Part shown: positions 4,927 through 5,609 of the stretch, in pieces
Layout: every line of letters begins with the position of its first letter
Position numbering within the stretch: the first letter of the stretch is position 1
NCBI GenBank assembly: GCA_964592475.1
Contig: CAZQEZ010000229.1
Span: 1-5,609, forward strand
Length of the DNA: 5,609 bases
Reading direction: 5' to 3'
Source of the DNA: CAZQEZ01 sp964592475
GTDB taxonomy: Bacteria > Bacteroidota > Bacteroidia > Cytophagales > Cyclobacteriaceae
Notes under the pieces: generated by a model
The model's input: the letters and a program-made list of their open reading frames with translations, nothing else
The model's database searches: none
What the model was told of the DNA's origin: nothing
Translations under genes and position numbers: made by a program

Positions 4927-5466
4927 TCACCTATTGGCTCTGATCCGGCTTAACGTTTCAATGGTAATGCCCAGGTAGGAGGCAATGTGGCCCAAGCTAA
5001 CTTTGCTGGATATTCCAGGATATCGTTGCAGCAATTGTTCATACTTATCTTTAGCAGAAAGGAAAGTCATGCCTTCCAGCCGCTCCACGAGGTCTATGTA
5101 AAGAAGCTGAGAAAACTTTCTGGCCAGCCGCTCCAATTGTGGTTTTTGGTCCAGATAAGATTCCATTTCCCTGTAATCAATCGTGTATACCTGGCTTTTT
5201 TCCAATGTCTCAATAAAGTATCTGCTTGGTTTATTTTTAATAATGCTGTCTGCAGCTCCTATGATACCATACTGAAGTGCGAAATGAGCGGTTATATCTC
5301 TGCCATCTACATAATAAAATGATCGTAAAGCACCTGTCTTTACCAGAAAAAGATCGTAGCAAGTTTGCGTTGCCTGGTGCAGCGATGCTCCCTTTTCATA
5401 TGCTTTTGTTTTTATGATTGGACCAAAATGAATAACAACCTGAGAGAATAATTCTTTGCTTTCCAT
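4927..5466 (-). CDS. Crp/Fnr-family transcriptional regulator with cyclic-nucleotide-binding-like domain
   Basis: Cytoplasmic regulator of 179 residues from the ATG at 5466. An upstream in-frame TTG at 5475 would add three residues; the ATG is preferred. Residues about 15-110 form a cNMP-binding-type beta-roll (LFLVKTGALRSFYYVDGRDITAHF at 39-62, then FIETLEKSQVYTIDY at 84-98). Residues 112-135 form the dimer helix. The C-terminal HTH reads SLGHIASYLGITIETLSRIR (157-176). The recognition helix has E170, S173 and R174, the FNR pattern E-x-x-S-R rather than the CRP pattern R-E-x-x-x-R. There is only one cysteine (C36), so no FNR-type iron-sulfur cluster, and the classical cAMP-contact signature is not visible. 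The signal is therefore unknown. The HTH ends almost at the C-terminus, as in many short Bacteroidota members. The membrane-protein gene lies directly downstream. Confidence 0.88.
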   Translation of the reverse strand: MESKELFSQVVIHFGPIIKTKAYEKGASLHQATQTCYDLFLVKTGALRSFYYVDGRDITAHFALQYGIIGAADSIIKNKPSRYFIETLEKSQVYTIDYREMESYLDQKPQLERLARKFSQLLYIDLVERLEGMTFLSAKDKYEQLLQRYPGISSKVSLGHIASYLGITIETLSRIRANR

Positions 5467-5479
5467 AGTTCTCAATAGC

Positions 5480-5489
5480 TAGTATACTA
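5480..5489. promoter_or_regulatory. Perfect palindrome upstream of the Crp/Fnr-family gene
   Basis: TAGTATACTA is a perfect 10-bp palindrome 13 bases before the ATG at 5466, and with one unpaired base it extends to GC on both sides (5478-5492). It could be an operator for autoregulation or another regulator. It does not resemble the TTGAC-N4-ATCAA box, and short AT-rich palindromes occur by chance. No clear TAnnTTTG promoter was found for this gene. Confidence 0.3.
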
Positions 5490-5559
5490 AGCGATTACTT
5501 AATTTTTGGATCTATATGATTTTTTGTGGAAAATCCTTATTAGTAAACACAAAAAAGAC

Positions 5560-5584
5560 TTGAAATAATATTAAAATATTTCAA
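5560..5584 (-). terminator. Possible weak terminator of a gene beyond the right edge
   Basis: TTGAAATA (5560-5567) and TATTTCAA (5577-5584) are inverted around a 9-base loop. Read on the minus strand, the stem is followed three bases later by six Ts (complement of 5551-5556), so it could end a minus-strand transcript entering from the right. The stem has only one G-C pair, so the call is weak. The rest of 5467-5609 holds no supportable gene. Confidence 0.25.
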
Positions 5585-5609
5585 TTTCATCAAAAGCTTA
5601 GAAAGAATA

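Noticed and set aside
4923..4930. GTGATCAC palindrome that recalls a CRP half-site pair
   Set aside because: CRP-type sites need a spacer between TGTGA and TCACA; this one has none and overlaps the stop codon of the regulator gene.
4987..5322. A 111-codon plus-strand open frame opposite the Crp/Fnr-family gene
   Set aside because: It lies wholly antisense to a well-supported conserved gene, has no promoter or ribosome-binding site and resembles no known protein.
1..5609. CRISPR arrays, tRNA or rRNA genes, insertion sequences, attachment sites
   Set aside because: No regularly spaced repeats, cloverleaf-like segments, transposase genes or terminal inverted repeats were seen by eye.

Overview
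The window is AT-rich DNA that most likely comes from a member of the Bacteroidota. The main reason is the promoter signature. Several intergenic regions carry the −7 element TAnnTTTG, and the oxyR/ahpC pair has partner TTG or TTTG elements about 20 bp upstream. Start codons mostly follow A-rich leaders without Shine-Dalgarno sequences. The protein types (intact OxyR with a three-cysteine AhpC and an AhpD-family partner, a short Crp/Fnr regulator, a small four-helix membrane protein) fit that group. This assignment is an inference from sequence features, not from a search.

Layout, left to right. The first 23 codons of a minus-strand gene run off the left edge (1-70). Divergent from it is a 621-residue CPA2/Kef-type cation:proton antiporter with a C-terminal RCK-like regulatory part (129-1994). 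It converges, with only 29 bp between the stop codons, on oxyR (2024-2953, minus). OxyR is transcribed divergently from ahpC (3066-3611), and the 112-bp gap holds back-to-back promoters embedded in a nested dyad. An AhpD-like CxxC protein follows ahpC (3721-4305), but a clear intrinsic terminator lies between the two. A second strong terminator closes that unit (4334-4366). On the minus strand, a Crp/Fnr-family regulator (4927-5466) is followed by a small four-helix membrane protein (4459-4839), whose promoter carries an FNR-like box.

How it fits together: the centre is a compact peroxide-defence module. OxyR keeps both redox cysteines at the E. coli positions (199 and 208) and should sense H2O2 and activate ahpC. 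AhpC has the mycobacterial-type cysteine arrangement (C54, C168, C170), which is reduced by AhpD through a CxxC site; the adjacent AhpD-like gene supplies that partner and no ahpF is present. The right-hand pair looks like a regulator and its target, because the regulator's recognition helix has the FNR-type E-x-x-S-R pattern and the downstream gene has a near-consensus FNR-type site at about the class II activator position.

Nothing here amounts to a clearly new system. The points most worth following are the FNR-type circuit of a cluster-less regulator with an uncharacterised membrane protein, the terminator inside the ahpC-ahpD unit, the altered residues in AhpD, and the antiporter whose ion-site acid and nucleotide-binding loop both appear degenerate.
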